64,000 nt of DNA from Balaenoptera acutorostrata. Taxonomy: Eukaryota > Chordata > Mammalia > Artiodactyla > Balaenopteridae. The notes below the pieces were generated by a model. The model was given only the letters and a program-made list of their open reading frames with translations. It did not search any database and had not been told where the DNA came from. Positions 1 through 10,745 of the stretch are shown one piece after another (the first letter of the stretch is position 1; the number at the start of each line of letters is the position of its first letter). Location: the NCBI RefSeq assembly GCF_949987535.1, contig NC_080077.1, positions 41,186,561-41,250,560 on the forward strand, read 5' to 3'. The translations under genes and the position numbers were made by a program.

Positions 1-1472
1 TCTGATCTAAATAAGTAAAACTCAGATGTAGCTTATCAAGAAATTAACCGACACCTATCTTCTAAAATTTTTATTTATTTTTCTTTAAGAAATCACCCCT
101 CTAGGCTAGATAGGTGACCAACCAGCCTGGTTTGCCTGGGACTGTGAGGGGTTCCTGGGGCATGAGACTAAGTGCTAAAACCATGCAAGTCCTAGGCAAA
201 CTAGGAGAAGTAGGTTACCTTTACCAAGAGTGCTGAAAGATGAATTATTGTTGCTTTAAAGAGTAGATGTTTGTTAACCGTGATGTTTACTTTGTTCTTC
301 CCTATCTCTGCAGATCTCAAGGCTACCCATATTTTAAGTTTCAGTTTAAATGCCACTTCCCAATCTCTTCCTCTTATGAATTCATGTAATTCTTTATCTG
401 TACCACTCTTGTTCCACTTTGTGCTTTAAAACATCTTTATCAGAGTTATCTATATACAAATTTTTTCTCTGACACTACAGGCAAAGTTCTTTTAGGGCAT
501 GGTGTATGATTTATCTTTTATCCCTCATAGATTCTAGCGTGGTGCTCCACACTTTATAAGAAGGGATTTATTAAAAGTAATGAATAAATTCATGCGTTAA
601 GTAGGTATATCGTTAATAATATGAGATGTACCAGTGTGTAATGGGAAAAAAACTGCTGATACAGAATTCAGAAAACCTAGCTTTTGCCCCTCCCTATCAC
701 TAGATAACTCTGTGATTTTGGACAGTTTCCTTATTTGTGTGTGTGTATATCTGCACACACACTATGCACACGCTATAGTTTCTTCAGGCAAAAATTGAAA
801 GTTTCAGCTAGATCCCCCTTGTTATCTAGTGATGCTTTTGAGTGTTCATGCTTAATTTGGTCATCCAGTGTTGTCAAAGACTAATCCAAACTTTCAGTCT
901 CTCCTGTAGTCCTCTGTACTGTACAACCTCTTCACTTTTGGTAGATGATCACACTTCATACCTCACAGAGAAAATCTGCCTGCAGGAAGAAACTTGTTCA
1001 GTCCACCCTCGTGCATTGCTGTACATTATACGTAGAATAATATCAATTATTCCTTCCTGACACTCACGTGTAAATCTTTAAGAAGTAAACAGACATACTT
1101 ATCTATATTTGTAATTCAAAATCTTATATATGCATTGCTTGATGAAAGTACAGTATTCTAGACCATTTTTGTGTTAACAGCTTTTGTGTCCTGAAAACCA
1201 AGTAAAAGTAGATTGCTTTAAAACTATGATTATTTGTTTTGTACTTAATATACTTTTAAATGCTTTTTTTAGGAGAAAAGTTATTTTGTAAAAAGTTTCC
1301 TGTTAATTCCTTTGAAAAATATAACTGACAGCTCTTAACAGGATTCATCAGTGTGTTTTCAAAATTTACATTAAAATATGTAAAAATATTGCTTTCATCA
1401 ATTTTCAATTAAAATGTGATTATTATGCAGAGTTTTATACATTTTTATAACCCAGTGTTCTGTTGTTTATAG
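1..1472 (+). other. TBC1D32: TBC1D32 intron, 3' part (partial)
   Basis: Intronic sequence before the first visible exon; the intron continues off the left edge. It is AT-rich with no convincing exon. A stretch near 300-600 looks like a worn interspersed repeat (AATAAA-like end near 590), but I cannot assign a family. A short TG/CA dinucleotide patch lies near 737-765. It ends in the acceptor TTGTTTATAG just before the exon. The 72-codon open frame at 842-1060 has no splice or homology support. Confidence 0.6.
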
Positions 1473-1542
1473 CTACTGATGCAAATGTGAAGAATGAAAG
1501 TCTTTCATCTGTGCAACAGCTTGGCGTTAAAATGACTGTCAG
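1473..1542 (+). CDS. TBC1D32: TBC1D32 coding exon (sixth from the end)
   Basis: First visible exon of TBC1D32 (BROMI), a large ciliary protein that works with CDK20/CCRK in Hedgehog signalling and ciliary length control (established knowledge of the family). Seen here: acceptor TTGTTTATAG, 70 nt of open sequence, donor CAG/GTATAT. It starts with the last two bases of a split codon and reads [20 protein letters not shown] and then TV, with AG left over. The leftover AG joins the first base of the next exon to make Arg. The peptide is polar and low in hydrophobic residues, probably a linker before the C-terminal TBC-like region. The exon is short and weak alone; its support is that its phases fit the next exon exactly. 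The exons upstream lie outside the window. Confidence 0.8.
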
Positions 1543-3647
1543 GTATATTATAGGGAAATATCTCCCTGTGCATTTCTAGAATTTGTTTTGTCTAGCTGGT
1601 ATGTGCTTAATAGTATTTAATTTAACAATCAACTATTTTGTATGCTTTAAATGCAGAGTTTGTCATTCAGAAAATAATAACTTTGTTTTGAGGATATTGA
1701 CACATGATTAAATTACCCTTACAGGTAAATCAGTTACAGTTCATTACTACTTCATAGGCTAATTACAATGTATTTAAGTCTCTATGACTGTCAGGTTTTT
1801 TCCAAAAATAACATTTTAAAAATCAGCACATTGGTAGCACAATCATACCATTTTCTAAAATATGTTTAGTTTTTATTGTCAGGATATAGTTATGAGTACA
1901 AAAGTACCTTAATGATAGATGCAGAAGTTAAAATGAATAAATGAATTATAGTAGTTTGAATTTTTTGTACTGAAATTATAATTTTCAAAAGAAATGGACA
2001 AGCGGAACAGACTGGGAGTTAAGGTCTGTGTCCTTGAACTCCTCTTTTTCTTGATTATTACATGGGAATCTTGATAGTCCCATTCTATCTACTTCATTGG
2101 GTCATCTTCAGAATCAAGTGTAAAAAAGATGCATGTGAAAGCTTTTAAAAAAGACTGTTTGGGGCTTCCCTGGTGACGCAGTGGTTAAGAATCTACCTGG
2201 CAATGCAGGGGACACAGGTTCGAGCCCTGGTCCGGGAAGATCCCACATGCCGCGGAGCAACTAAGCCTGTGCACCACAACTACTGAGCCTGCGCTCTAGA
2301 GCCCGCGTGCCACAACTGCTGAAGCCCATGCACCTAGAACCCGTGCTCCGCAACAAGAGAAGCCACCGCAATGAGAAGCCCACGCACCGCAACGAAGAGT
2401 AGCTCCTGCTCACCGCAACTACAGAAAGCCCGCGTGCAGCAACGAAGACCCAACATAGCAAAAAAATATATATAATAATAATAACAATAAAAATAAAAAG
2501 GACTGTGTAAATCCATAGCATTATAACAAAAACTATGATAGTAATTCTAGCTCACCCACCTCTATCACATAGGGTATATAACCCATTGATTATGTTTTGT
2601 GACCCTATACCCGCCTTTTATATTGTAATGACCTACTTCCATTCTGAAATGGAAACCGTAGATAATATGAGCAGTCTAGTCACATATGTTTTTTTAATTC
2701 AACATAATGTCTTACTGTTAAGAAATAAACAAAGTGATTTATAATGAAATGTTTGTATACTACTACGGTGCCAGTAGTGAGACATAGCTGGCACCCATTT
2801 AGAATCATTGTAGCTGTGGCAGCTACGACTAGAGACTGATTTTATTTTGGTGCATCAAATATTACAAGAGGGTTGCCACTGGCAAAGTGACTTTGCAAAA
2901 TGGTGAACAAGTCTTAGTAAGGCTTCAAGCAAAGCAAAAGAACTATCTTTCCCCAACTTACACATGGTTTCATTCAGTGTATAATAAAAGATATGACTAA
3001 TATTTTATGATTTATATGAAACAGAATTAGTTTCAGATAATTATAAATAGATTTTTCATCTATGCAAATGACAGGCAGGACATTTACAAGTTGTTACTGT
3101 GCAGGACTAACTGTCCCATGTCTAACCTTCTGGCCCTTACTCAGCAACTATCAGTAGTCCCCCAGTCACTATGACAATCAAAAGCACTCCCATAAATTTC
3201 CAAACTAGCCCCTGGGGGAAGTGCCACCTTCATATAGAACCATTGGACTGTATGAACTCTAAAATTGCTTCTAAACTTAACATTATGTCAATCTAGCCTA
3301 TGAACGTTCCATGTTTTAGGTTAAGTTCAGGAAAAAATGCTTGTATTCTACTACTCATCTATAGTATCCATGTTTTGTTCTTTCACTACCATTTCATTTT
3401 CCTTTAAAGTTATTGTATTTACCAGATGAATACTGCTAATTCCAATAGATCATAATAATCAGGTACATATATTGAGTGTTATTCTTTCATAAGTGCTCTG
3501 TATAACATAGTTATGCTAAAAGTAGAAATTTGAAAACTTAAAACCATGAGATCTCAAGAGAACTACACTTTGATGAATGTTAAAAAATGAATTTACAATG
3601 CAGGGCCTGACATTTTTTCATTTTGTATGTTTTCTGGGCTTTTACAG
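1543..3647 (+). other. TBC1D32: TBC1D32 intron (2.1 kb, GT-AG)
   Basis: Ordinary major-class intron: GTATAT donor, CTTTTACAG acceptor. Apart from the CHR SINE in its middle it is AT-rich sequence in which I recognise nothing. The open frames at 2261-2521 and 2334-2516 on the minus strand are antisense readings of the SINE, and the one at 2535-2744 has no support. Confidence 0.8.
2161..2500 (+). mobile_element. CHR-type SINE, sense orientation
   Basis: tRNA-derived SINE of the cetacean/hippo/ruminant CHR group. The head GGGGCTTCCCTGGTGACGCA holds the box A region, GGTTCGAGCCC (from about 2218) is box B, and the body ends in an A-rich AT tail. The flanks carry a near-perfect target duplication, AAAAAGACTGT before and AAAAAGGACTGT after. 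It sits in a TBC1D32 intron in the transcribed direction. No independent function is implied; it is the sense partner of the antisense copy at 10.6 kb. Confidence 0.93.
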
Positions 3648-3763
3648 GTATGGCAAGTTCCTCAACCTGTTAAGAGATGGTGCAGAAAATGATCTTACCT
3701 TGGTTTTAAAGCATTGTGAGAGATTCCTGAAACAGCAGCAAGCTTCTGTAAAATCTTCTCTTC
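3648..3763 (+). CDS. TBC1D32: TBC1D32 coding exon (fifth from the end), ends at a U12-type donor
   Basis: Acceptor TTTTACAG, then G completing Arg and 38 codons containing [20 protein letters not shown] and [18 protein letters not shown], with one base C left over. This helical, Leu-rich stretch leads into the TBC-like region. The exon has no GT at its proper end: the frame runs into TAA at 3778-3780. The right boundary is instead the AT of an exact U12-type 5' splice site. The leftover C joins TC of the next exon to give Leu, so the junction reads [17 protein letters not shown]. That agrees with my recollection of the mammalian protein (KSSLLCLQG). The only nearby GT, at 3748, is a poor donor and would drop the residues VKSSL. 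Confidence 0.9.
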
Positions 3764-3772
3764 ATATCCTTT
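3764..3772 (+). promoter_or_regulatory. TBC1D32: U12-type 5' splice site ATATCCTTT
   Basis: Exact nine-base match to the AT-subclass minor-spliceosome donor, recognised by U11 and then U6atac snRNA (established knowledge). No alternative major-class donor downstream keeps the frame open, because TAA at 3778-3780 comes first. Confidence 0.93.
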
Positions 3773-4562
3773 TCGAATAATTGACAGTACTTGAACTCTC
3801 TTCGTATGTTTTTCAGAATTCTTTGATGGGGTACTTTAATACATTTATAGGAAAATAATACTTTAACCTATATTGGTGATTTGTAGCAATATACCTTTAT
3901 GGTATTTTATTCTATATTTTAAATATGTACTTTATTAGACTGAGTAGTAATTATTAAATTTTATTAGTTGAATCTTAAATGAATAAGTAAAGTTATTAGA
4001 ATGTATTTTCAGTTATATATAAGGAAGTTTTAAAAATCGGTTTAGTAAATCAGAATAATACTCTAGATTTAGTAAATCTAGAATAAGAATAAAACATGCA
4101 TTTATTTTATTTGAATTGGTTATCTTTCAGAAATAGGGTTTGACTTTAAGAAAAAAGTGTATACAGATCTTTTGCATTACTGAATTCTCAAAATGTGTGG
4201 ATTTTTTTTTTTATACTTGATTATGCTAATAATTTGGCAGATAACCTAAACTAGAGAAAGGATGGTGCTATTGTGTTAGTAACTTGAACAGTGTGTTTCC
4301 ACGGAACAGATAGTTTTTCCTCCGGTTGCTGGTGCTGTTGGCCTCCACTGGGTGTGTCAGCGCACGTGGTACATTAAAATAGTCACTGTGCAAGTGATTT
4401 CTTTTATTAATAAAGTTTGATTTTATATCAATAGCTTATAAATTGGTTGACGACAAAATGAGGACTAAGTATCCTTAATATCTCTTTCCTGATAGAGATT
4501 CTGGAAATGATTATTTATGGAGTTCTTATATCTCACCATGTTAAGATAAACTATTATAAAAG

Positions 4563-4571
4563 TTCCTTAAC
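4563..4571 (+). promoter_or_regulatory. TBC1D32: U12-type branch site TTCCTTAAC
   Basis: Exact match to the U12 snRNA pairing consensus. The likely branch A at 4570 is 13 nt before the last base of the intron, within the tight window known for this class. Together with the donor it makes a U2-type reading very unlikely. Confidence 0.93.
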
Positions 4572-4583
4572 TGTGCTTTTCAG

Positions 4584-4738
4584 TCTGCTTGCAGGGAAGT
4601 TACACTGGCCATGACTGGTTTGTATCTTCTTTGTTCATAATAATGTTGGGGGACAAAGACAAAACATTCCGATTTCTTCAGCAGTTCTCCAGGCTTCTGA
4701 CTTCTGCTTTCCTTTGGTTGCCAAGACTACATATTTCT
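4584..4738 (+). CDS. TBC1D32: TBC1D32 coding exon (fourth from the end), TBC-like region
   Basis: Starts after TTTTCAG with TC (completing Leu), then 51 codons beginning [20 protein letters not shown] and ending in [10 protein letters not shown], with donor TCT/GTAAGA. Phase at the end is 0. The aromatic and hydrophobic pattern ([28 protein letters not shown]) suits helices of a TBC fold. TBC domains usually act as Rab GTPase-activating proteins through IxxDxxR and YxQ motifs. Neither motif appears in the exons visible here, in line with reports that the BROMI TBC domain is catalytically atypical. A second CAG six codons' worth of sequence earlier (TTGCAG, ending at 4592) could serve as a major-class acceptor only with the weak donor at 3748. 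Confidence 0.9.
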
Positions 4739-6739
4739 GTAAGACTTTTTAGTCTATTTTTAAAGGAGTATTTTAAATTTTAAGGAAAATCCTATTTAAA
4801 TTCATTGGGATCTTATTATTTTATTTGTAGAGTGCGCTATGTACTCAATATTCATTTTCTATCTGAATGCAATTTTGAGTAATTCCTTCTGAAGATACAG
4901 ATTTGGCATTTTCTCGAATACTTGCTGTCTTACCTAATGGTAACTTAATGAAAGATTAGTGATAATAGGTGCATTATTAAATTTTAAACTTGTCATTTAG
5001 TCAATTATAAAATTCCATATATAAAGAGAAAACTATTGAATGGATATTTTTATTCTTGCTTTGTTAGAAAGAATCTCTGGTTAAATTATAGTATGAGAAA
5101 ATAATAAGTTGAAATTGTATCCATATTGTATAGAGGAAAAGCACACTATATATACATTTTGGAAATCTATGATGAGTTTTGATTAAGGTAGTATAGTGTA
5201 TTTTTAAAGATTTTACTAGTTCCATGAGATCCAAGTTTAAAGGTAAGTGCATCCCTCAATTTATTAAAGTTTCTGTATTTTGTTTTACTTATGTACTTAG
5301 TGCATTTAAGACCTCCAACTTGGGGAAACTATCCATTAAAATAAGCCATGCTAATGCTTCCCAAACCTTTTCCATGACATGTTGTACTTGGACAACAGAA
5401 TTACACGGCACCCAAGGATAAGTTGTTAAGGGGGCTAGAGAGTATCTATGTCAAGTTAAATGAAAGCATTTCTGACATGCTTTTGCAATGTGTATTTGTG
5501 ATAAAGAAAAGAAAGCACCAAGGAATACAGTAAATATTGAAATTTTATGATTTTATGCTTGAAATAGCTGTATGTAATTCCTGAATAATACTTCACCATA
5601 ATGAGAAATTTGCTCACGTGAACAGGAGGAAACAAAAGGCAAAAAGCTATGTACTAGCTTTTCTCCAATCAATGGAACTGTTTTCCTTTTGTTAACCAGA
5701 GTTTGAACAATTCTTTAAATTGTACATGAAGATTTAAAATATCCTAAAGGTCTTTCACTCTTTCATTTACAAATGTAATGTTAAAAATTCTTTTGATAAT
5801 AAGTATGGATTTTAAGTCTATCACACATTTTCATGTCAAGTATTTTAAAATGATACCTACATGCCACTAGTCTTAAGTATTCTACTTTAGTGTTCAGAGT
5901 GTGACACAGTCAGACATCACCAATGAACTGTTTTTAACCATAATTTTATAAAGTTGCATTTCTGCTTTGATGCTATAAACCTAGTTTTCTCACACATTAT
6001 TTTATTTTTAACACAACAAGAGTGATGTGCTCCACTAGCATTTCTTCCTATAAAACTGAAATCAGGCAGGACTCTAGCAGCTTTGAGTTTATTAGACTTA
6101 CCATTTTGATAGCATCAATTTAATATGGAATATAGATCTGTGAATGGAATGGAGTGACTTATTACCCAGGGGTTTTAGAATGAGCTCTTGATGTAAAACC
6201 TTGACACCTTTCTGTTGGTGCAGCTATATCATCAGTGAAGACTCATGCAGTGCCTTCTGTAGTATCATTTTTTTTTCCTTTTCAAGTACAAATATACCAA
6301 GTTGAATATTTTATTACCAGTAGTTTGTTTTACTGTTTCTTTGTAAAGCAAATAACATTCTGCTAAACATTCCTCTTCAAGGATTCTATCTAGAACTGTT
6401 AGCTAAGTGCAGTTACTAATGCCCATATAGTCAGTACTCCATAGTTTAAATGTTTTTGATTTAATAATCTTTTGGATTGGTGTTCTTGCTATGCCACTTT
6501 CCTTGTTAGTGCGTGCAGTAATAGACTTAATATATTACTTAAAAAGTGGTCCTTTTCTATTATGCTTGTTCCATTGGTCTCAGACATTACACTGACACTT
6601 TCTATGCAGGTTGACAAAATAAGCAAATCTGCAGTTGCCACAAGACATGTTAAAGACACTTTAGCTTTAGCCATTAATAACACAGCCTTGTCCACCATCT
6701 TTAGCACAATACCACATTTTTGTAATCAACCTCAAAAAA

Positions 6740-6970
6740 GCTTCAACCTGTTCCCCCAGTCCCCCATTCCCCTACCTCATTACCCTGTTCTATTTTTTTC
6801 GTTTTGTTCCATAGCCTACATCAATTCCCACTATGCTTCTTAATTTATGTATTTGTTTATTATTTATACACTTAAACATAAGCTCTCTGAGGGCAGGGTT
6901 TTGTCCGCTGACATGTCCCAAACTATGTCCCATCATAATTATTCAGTAAATGTGCTGATGTATGAATTAA
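6740..6970 (+). repeat. L2-type LINE 3' fragment
   Basis: Contains the recognisable L2 tail order: CCCTGTTCTATTTTT, a 'catag..cact' segment, 'taagctctctgagggcaggg', then a degraded 'attcagtaaatgtgctga' end. It is an ancient, inactive mammal-wide element. Confidence 0.65.
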
Positions 6971-8080
6971 TATTTAAATAGAAATTTGTAAAGGACAGTA
7001 GGCTTTTTTATTGCTTTAGAAAATGTATTTAAGAGAGCTCCTCTACATTCGTAAAAGTGTTGTAAGCAAATTACATCAAAAAGATTTAAAAATTTGGCCT
7101 AGGATAAACAGTATAGGACATAATGAAATATTAATTTGAAGTTCGCAAAATTTTATAAACTATTACTATTATTGTGAGATAAAAATAATTTGAAAAATGT
7201 GTCCTTAAGCTGTTTAGACCAGAAGAACTCTTTAATGTACTGATTTAATTAAATTATCTTCCAATTTTATTTGTCCTTAAGAAAATCCTTCCTGAATGAT
7301 AAAATAATCATTTTTTATGGAATTTCATCAAGAATCAGTTTGACTAATTGTTAACATCAAAGCTGTTAATAAATATAGATTAAGAAAAATCAAGAAATCA
7401 GTTATTTCCATGGAGGAATACCTAATCTCAAACAATAATTATAATAAAAGTTACAGTCATATATGCCTTCTCTGTTAGTAGAAACATATGAAAGAGAACA
7501 AATTAAATTGAAATAAAAACTGAAGTATTTTAATGCACATAAAACCAAAACTCCATTGATGATAAACCAGGCTGAAGTGGCATTCAAATGAAGTACTGTA
7601 GTTCAACAGGAAGGTATCATGGAACACTTACTTTATATACATTATATTATTTATATAGATAAAATAAGAGCGTGTGTGAATATCTATATCTTCCTCTTCA
7701 TAAAATAAAGTAATAATTACCTAACACGGGAAGTTTGGAGTTTAAAATTCTAGTAGCATTGAAATATTCATTTGATTTGAATTTTACAACCATTAGCATG
7801 CCGTGGCACATTTGTAACCCATTTGCAGGGCATTAGCAATAGTAAGTCATGTAACCAGTCACTTGCTGGAAAGAGGACAGGTGTCAAAACCCCTTCCCTT
7901 TCTTACACATGACTTTAAATCTTAATCATATTTGAAGGTTCCAGTTTCCTATGTGTTTTTTTTTCCCCTGAGAGGAGAAAGATCTGTTTTTTAGAATTAT
8001 AGAATCAAAGTTTAAAAAGATATCTCCAGAGTTTTCTATTCACCCCTCTGCACGATGTGCATGATGCACGTGCTGCACAG

Positions 8081-8260
8081 AGTCACTGCAGCACTGCCAA
8101 TGAAACACACAGTCACTGCAGCACTGCCAATGAAACACATAGTCACTGCAGCACTGCCAATGAAACACACAGTCACTGCAGCACTGCCAATGAAACACAC
8201 AGTCACTGCAGCACTGCCAATGAAACACACAGTCACTGCAGCACTGCCAATGAAACACGG
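8081..8260 (+). repeat. 30-bp minisatellite, six near-identical copies
   Basis: Six head-to-tail units of 30 bp. Each unit starts AGTCACTGCAGCACTGCCAA and continues TGAAACACAC. The only differences are C to T at the last base of unit 2 and AC to GG at the last two bases of unit 6. Because 30 is divisible by 3 and the unit lacks stops in several frames, long spurious open frames with 10-residue repeats appear on both strands (8036-8389). The near identity of copies implies recent expansion or homogenisation. Copy number is probably variable between individuals (inference). Confidence 0.97.
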
Positions 8261-8293
8261 CCTGTTCTCTGCCCACAGAACCCTAGAGTGGAG

Positions 8294-8335
8294 GACTGGA
8301 CTGGATTGGATTGGATCAGCTTGGATTGGTTTGGA
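8294..8335 (+). repeat. GGATT/GGACT-rich low-complexity patch
   Basis: A run of GGACT, GGATT and GGATC pentamer-like words lies 33 bp after the minisatellite. It looks like a degenerate tandem repeat. Confidence 0.6.
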
Positions 8336-10181
8336 GAGTTTGTCTTTTCTAATAGCGTCTTTCTATTTATTTCCATAGATTTTTCTTAGTGTCACGAATA
8401 AAATGACTCATCAGAACTACCTCTAGTGGAAGAAAACAACTAAGACTGCTTACTGTGTTTCATTTCTTTAAACACACATCTTTCATTTTTAATCATTAAA
8501 GCCAAATACTCTAAGAAGTGGCATAACATGAACATTTTGGTACTGATAATTTTTTACTCATAATTTTTTGCATGATACTGGCCTAGTGTATATGTTACTT
8601 AGGTGATCTATTAAATGCTGTGATCCTATATGTGGTCTGCTTCATCCTATATTCTGAATTTTATTTAGAGTTACCTTTTATTAAGCGTTACCATCCTTTC
8701 CAAGAGTTATGACTAACCAAAATATATCAAAACACTAAAAGTATAACAAACATAATTTATAATTTGATGATTCAGAAGATTCCTTGTTATATTCATGTGA
8801 CTCAGAGCTGTCATTATTGATTTGGTTTTATGAATACCATTTACTGTAAATTAGAGTTATGAAATAAAAATAGCCCAATTAACAAAACTTTTATTATAAG
8901 AAAGTTTCCTGTGATTACAGTGTGCAATCATTAGTATGTTGTTGTCATTCAGTCAACTTGTTGAGTTGCTACTCTATGCAGGGCTTGGCGCTAGGAGCTG
9001 TGTTGGTTACCAAAATTTATGGCATAATTTCTTCCAACAGAGTATAATTCATAAGAGTAGAAGAATTCTTGCCTTATCTTTGGGAATCCATTATATAATA
9101 ATGTTTTATTTTCTTTGAGAAAGTAATTAATTAGTCTATTATCTCCATCTCTATATAAACCTATTCTAAATATGTTGTTTTTAATACAAATTAGAGAACA
9201 CTGTGTAAGAAATATTTCCAATATATACAATTCTTACACTATTATATATATATTCAGAAAATTATTAGCTAAGTTTGCATTGAAAGTTAAAGTATTACAT
9301 TTGTATAAGTTGATTTATTTTGCTTTTACATATATTTATTAGATTCATTAATTCTACTCTACAAATAGTAATTAGTGAAACATTGTGTATTCAACAAAAG
9401 AAGATAAATCAAAGGGTACTAATTCTCATTCAGTTCATATTATTATTCTTAACTACTTAATAAAAGTAATTTTCTTTGCACATCCATCTGAAGTTGACTA
9501 CAAGATGTTCATTTAATATGAACTATGCTATGTATGTCTTCAGTCATCAGTATATAATATTAATTTTTTTGTGTAGTGAGATATCTCCCTAAGAACCTAT
9601 CATAAAATATATATTTGTACCTGTATGTTCCCACAAATATATATTTCTACAATGTGAAATGGTAAACCATTTATCATAATGAATGATAAAACACAAAAAC
9701 CGCTGATAAATCAACTCACTGATTTCAGAAATTTTCATATATTACTCAAACCTAAATCCTTAAAAATGGTTTAGCAGTATAAAGTTTGAAAAAATCCTCC
9801 TTATTTTAACTCTTATGTAATTGTTATATATGAGTTTGATTTTTGATTTTAAAGTATTAACTTTCTTTTATTAAAAAAGTTTAAGTTGCCCATTAAAGGT
9901 AAAAACGTTAAAATGGCTCTCTAGAAGTCAGATCTAATTTGAGTATCAATGTTTATTATAAGTCTGTAGGATATAATAGCTAGTCTAATAGTTTTTCTTG
10001 AAACAGAATTACATCTTTAGGTTTATTCTTTGTTTAAAAAATTTATTGTGGTTAGATGTTGGGTTTAAAGTAACACTCATTAAAACATTGAGCATTCATG
10101 ATAAATTGTACCCAAGAAATAAATTGAAAAAATAACCGACTTTATGAAGAAATGGCTGAAAAATGCAATGCAAGTTTGTAA

Positions 10182-10262
10182 ATATATGTGTATATGTATC
10201 TATACATATATAATATATATAATATATACATAGACATATAAATAAATATAAAAATACATGAA
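10182..10262. repeat. AT-rich low-complexity tract
   Basis: Interrupted TATA, ATATAC and AAATA words over about 80 bp. It is a degraded (TA)n-type microsatellite. Confidence 0.6.
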
Positions 10263-10624
10263 ATAAATTTTATATATTTGTAGATAGATAGCCGGAGTAC
10301 TTTGATGGGAATGCATCACAGTTTTAGATACGAATTTCTTATGGATTTCCCAATTTCACTTATTAGTAACTAGAGCTTAGATTTGGGTTATTTAACGTTA
10401 ACTTAGAAAAAGCGGATTAGGCAAATACCAAGAGCTGACAAACTAAATAAACCTTTTTGATGTTTTAGAGTCATTGACTAAATCCAAGGATATATAAGCA
10501 TATTGAAATATACTTAGTTTTAAAATGTAAAGCATTTATTACTCATGTACTCATCCATGTATTTATTCTTTCATGCAACATCCATCTCCATTATTCCATA
10601 AGGGATTGAATTTGTCACAATTAC

Positions 10625-10702
10625 AAAGTGTTAATTTTTTTTTTTAAACAATTTTTTTTTTTACTAGCAGCCTTTTATTTATTTATTTATTTTAAATTTA
10701 TT

Positions 10703-10745
<43 letters not shown>

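Larger units (their letters stand above)
3764..4583 (+). other. TBC1D32: U12-type (minor spliceosome) AT-AG intron of TBC1D32, 820 nt
   Basis: The intron begins ATATCCTTTTC and ends GTGCTTTTCAG. The first nine bases match the U12 5' splice-site consensus (A/G)TATCCTTT exactly in its AT form. TTCCTTAAC near the end matches the U12 branch-site consensus TTCCTT(A/G)A(C/T) exactly, at the usual 10-20 nt distance from the 3' end. There is no long polypyrimidine tract, as expected for this class. AT-AG is a rarer terminal pair than AT-AC or GT-AG among U12 introns. Retention would add five residues (HILFE) and then stop, removing the last 201 residues. No repeat is evident inside. Confidence 0.92.

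Noticed and set aside
3577..3780. Open frame starting with ATG at 3577 and ending at TAA 3778 as a stand-alone small gene or terminal exon
   Set aside because: The first 71 bases are intron before the TTTTACAG acceptor, and the end lies inside the U12 intron. Only the middle is coding.
4570..4572. An AC acceptor that would make the minor intron AT-AC
   Set aside because: The only AC-like end nearby is in the branch site itself. The frame and branch distance both require the CAG ending at 4583.
6472..6843. 123-codon open frame
   Set aside because: Intronic, no acceptor/donor in phase, partly overlaps an L2 tail, no recognisable domain.
8081..8260. CRISPR-like array
   Set aside because: Units are directly adjacent with no unique spacers, and the context is a mammalian intron.
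8036..8389. Overlapping open frames on both strands with 10-residue repeats (AALPMKHTVT-like and similar)
   Set aside because: They arise because the minisatellite unit is 30 bp and stop-free in several frames. No promoter, splice or homology support.
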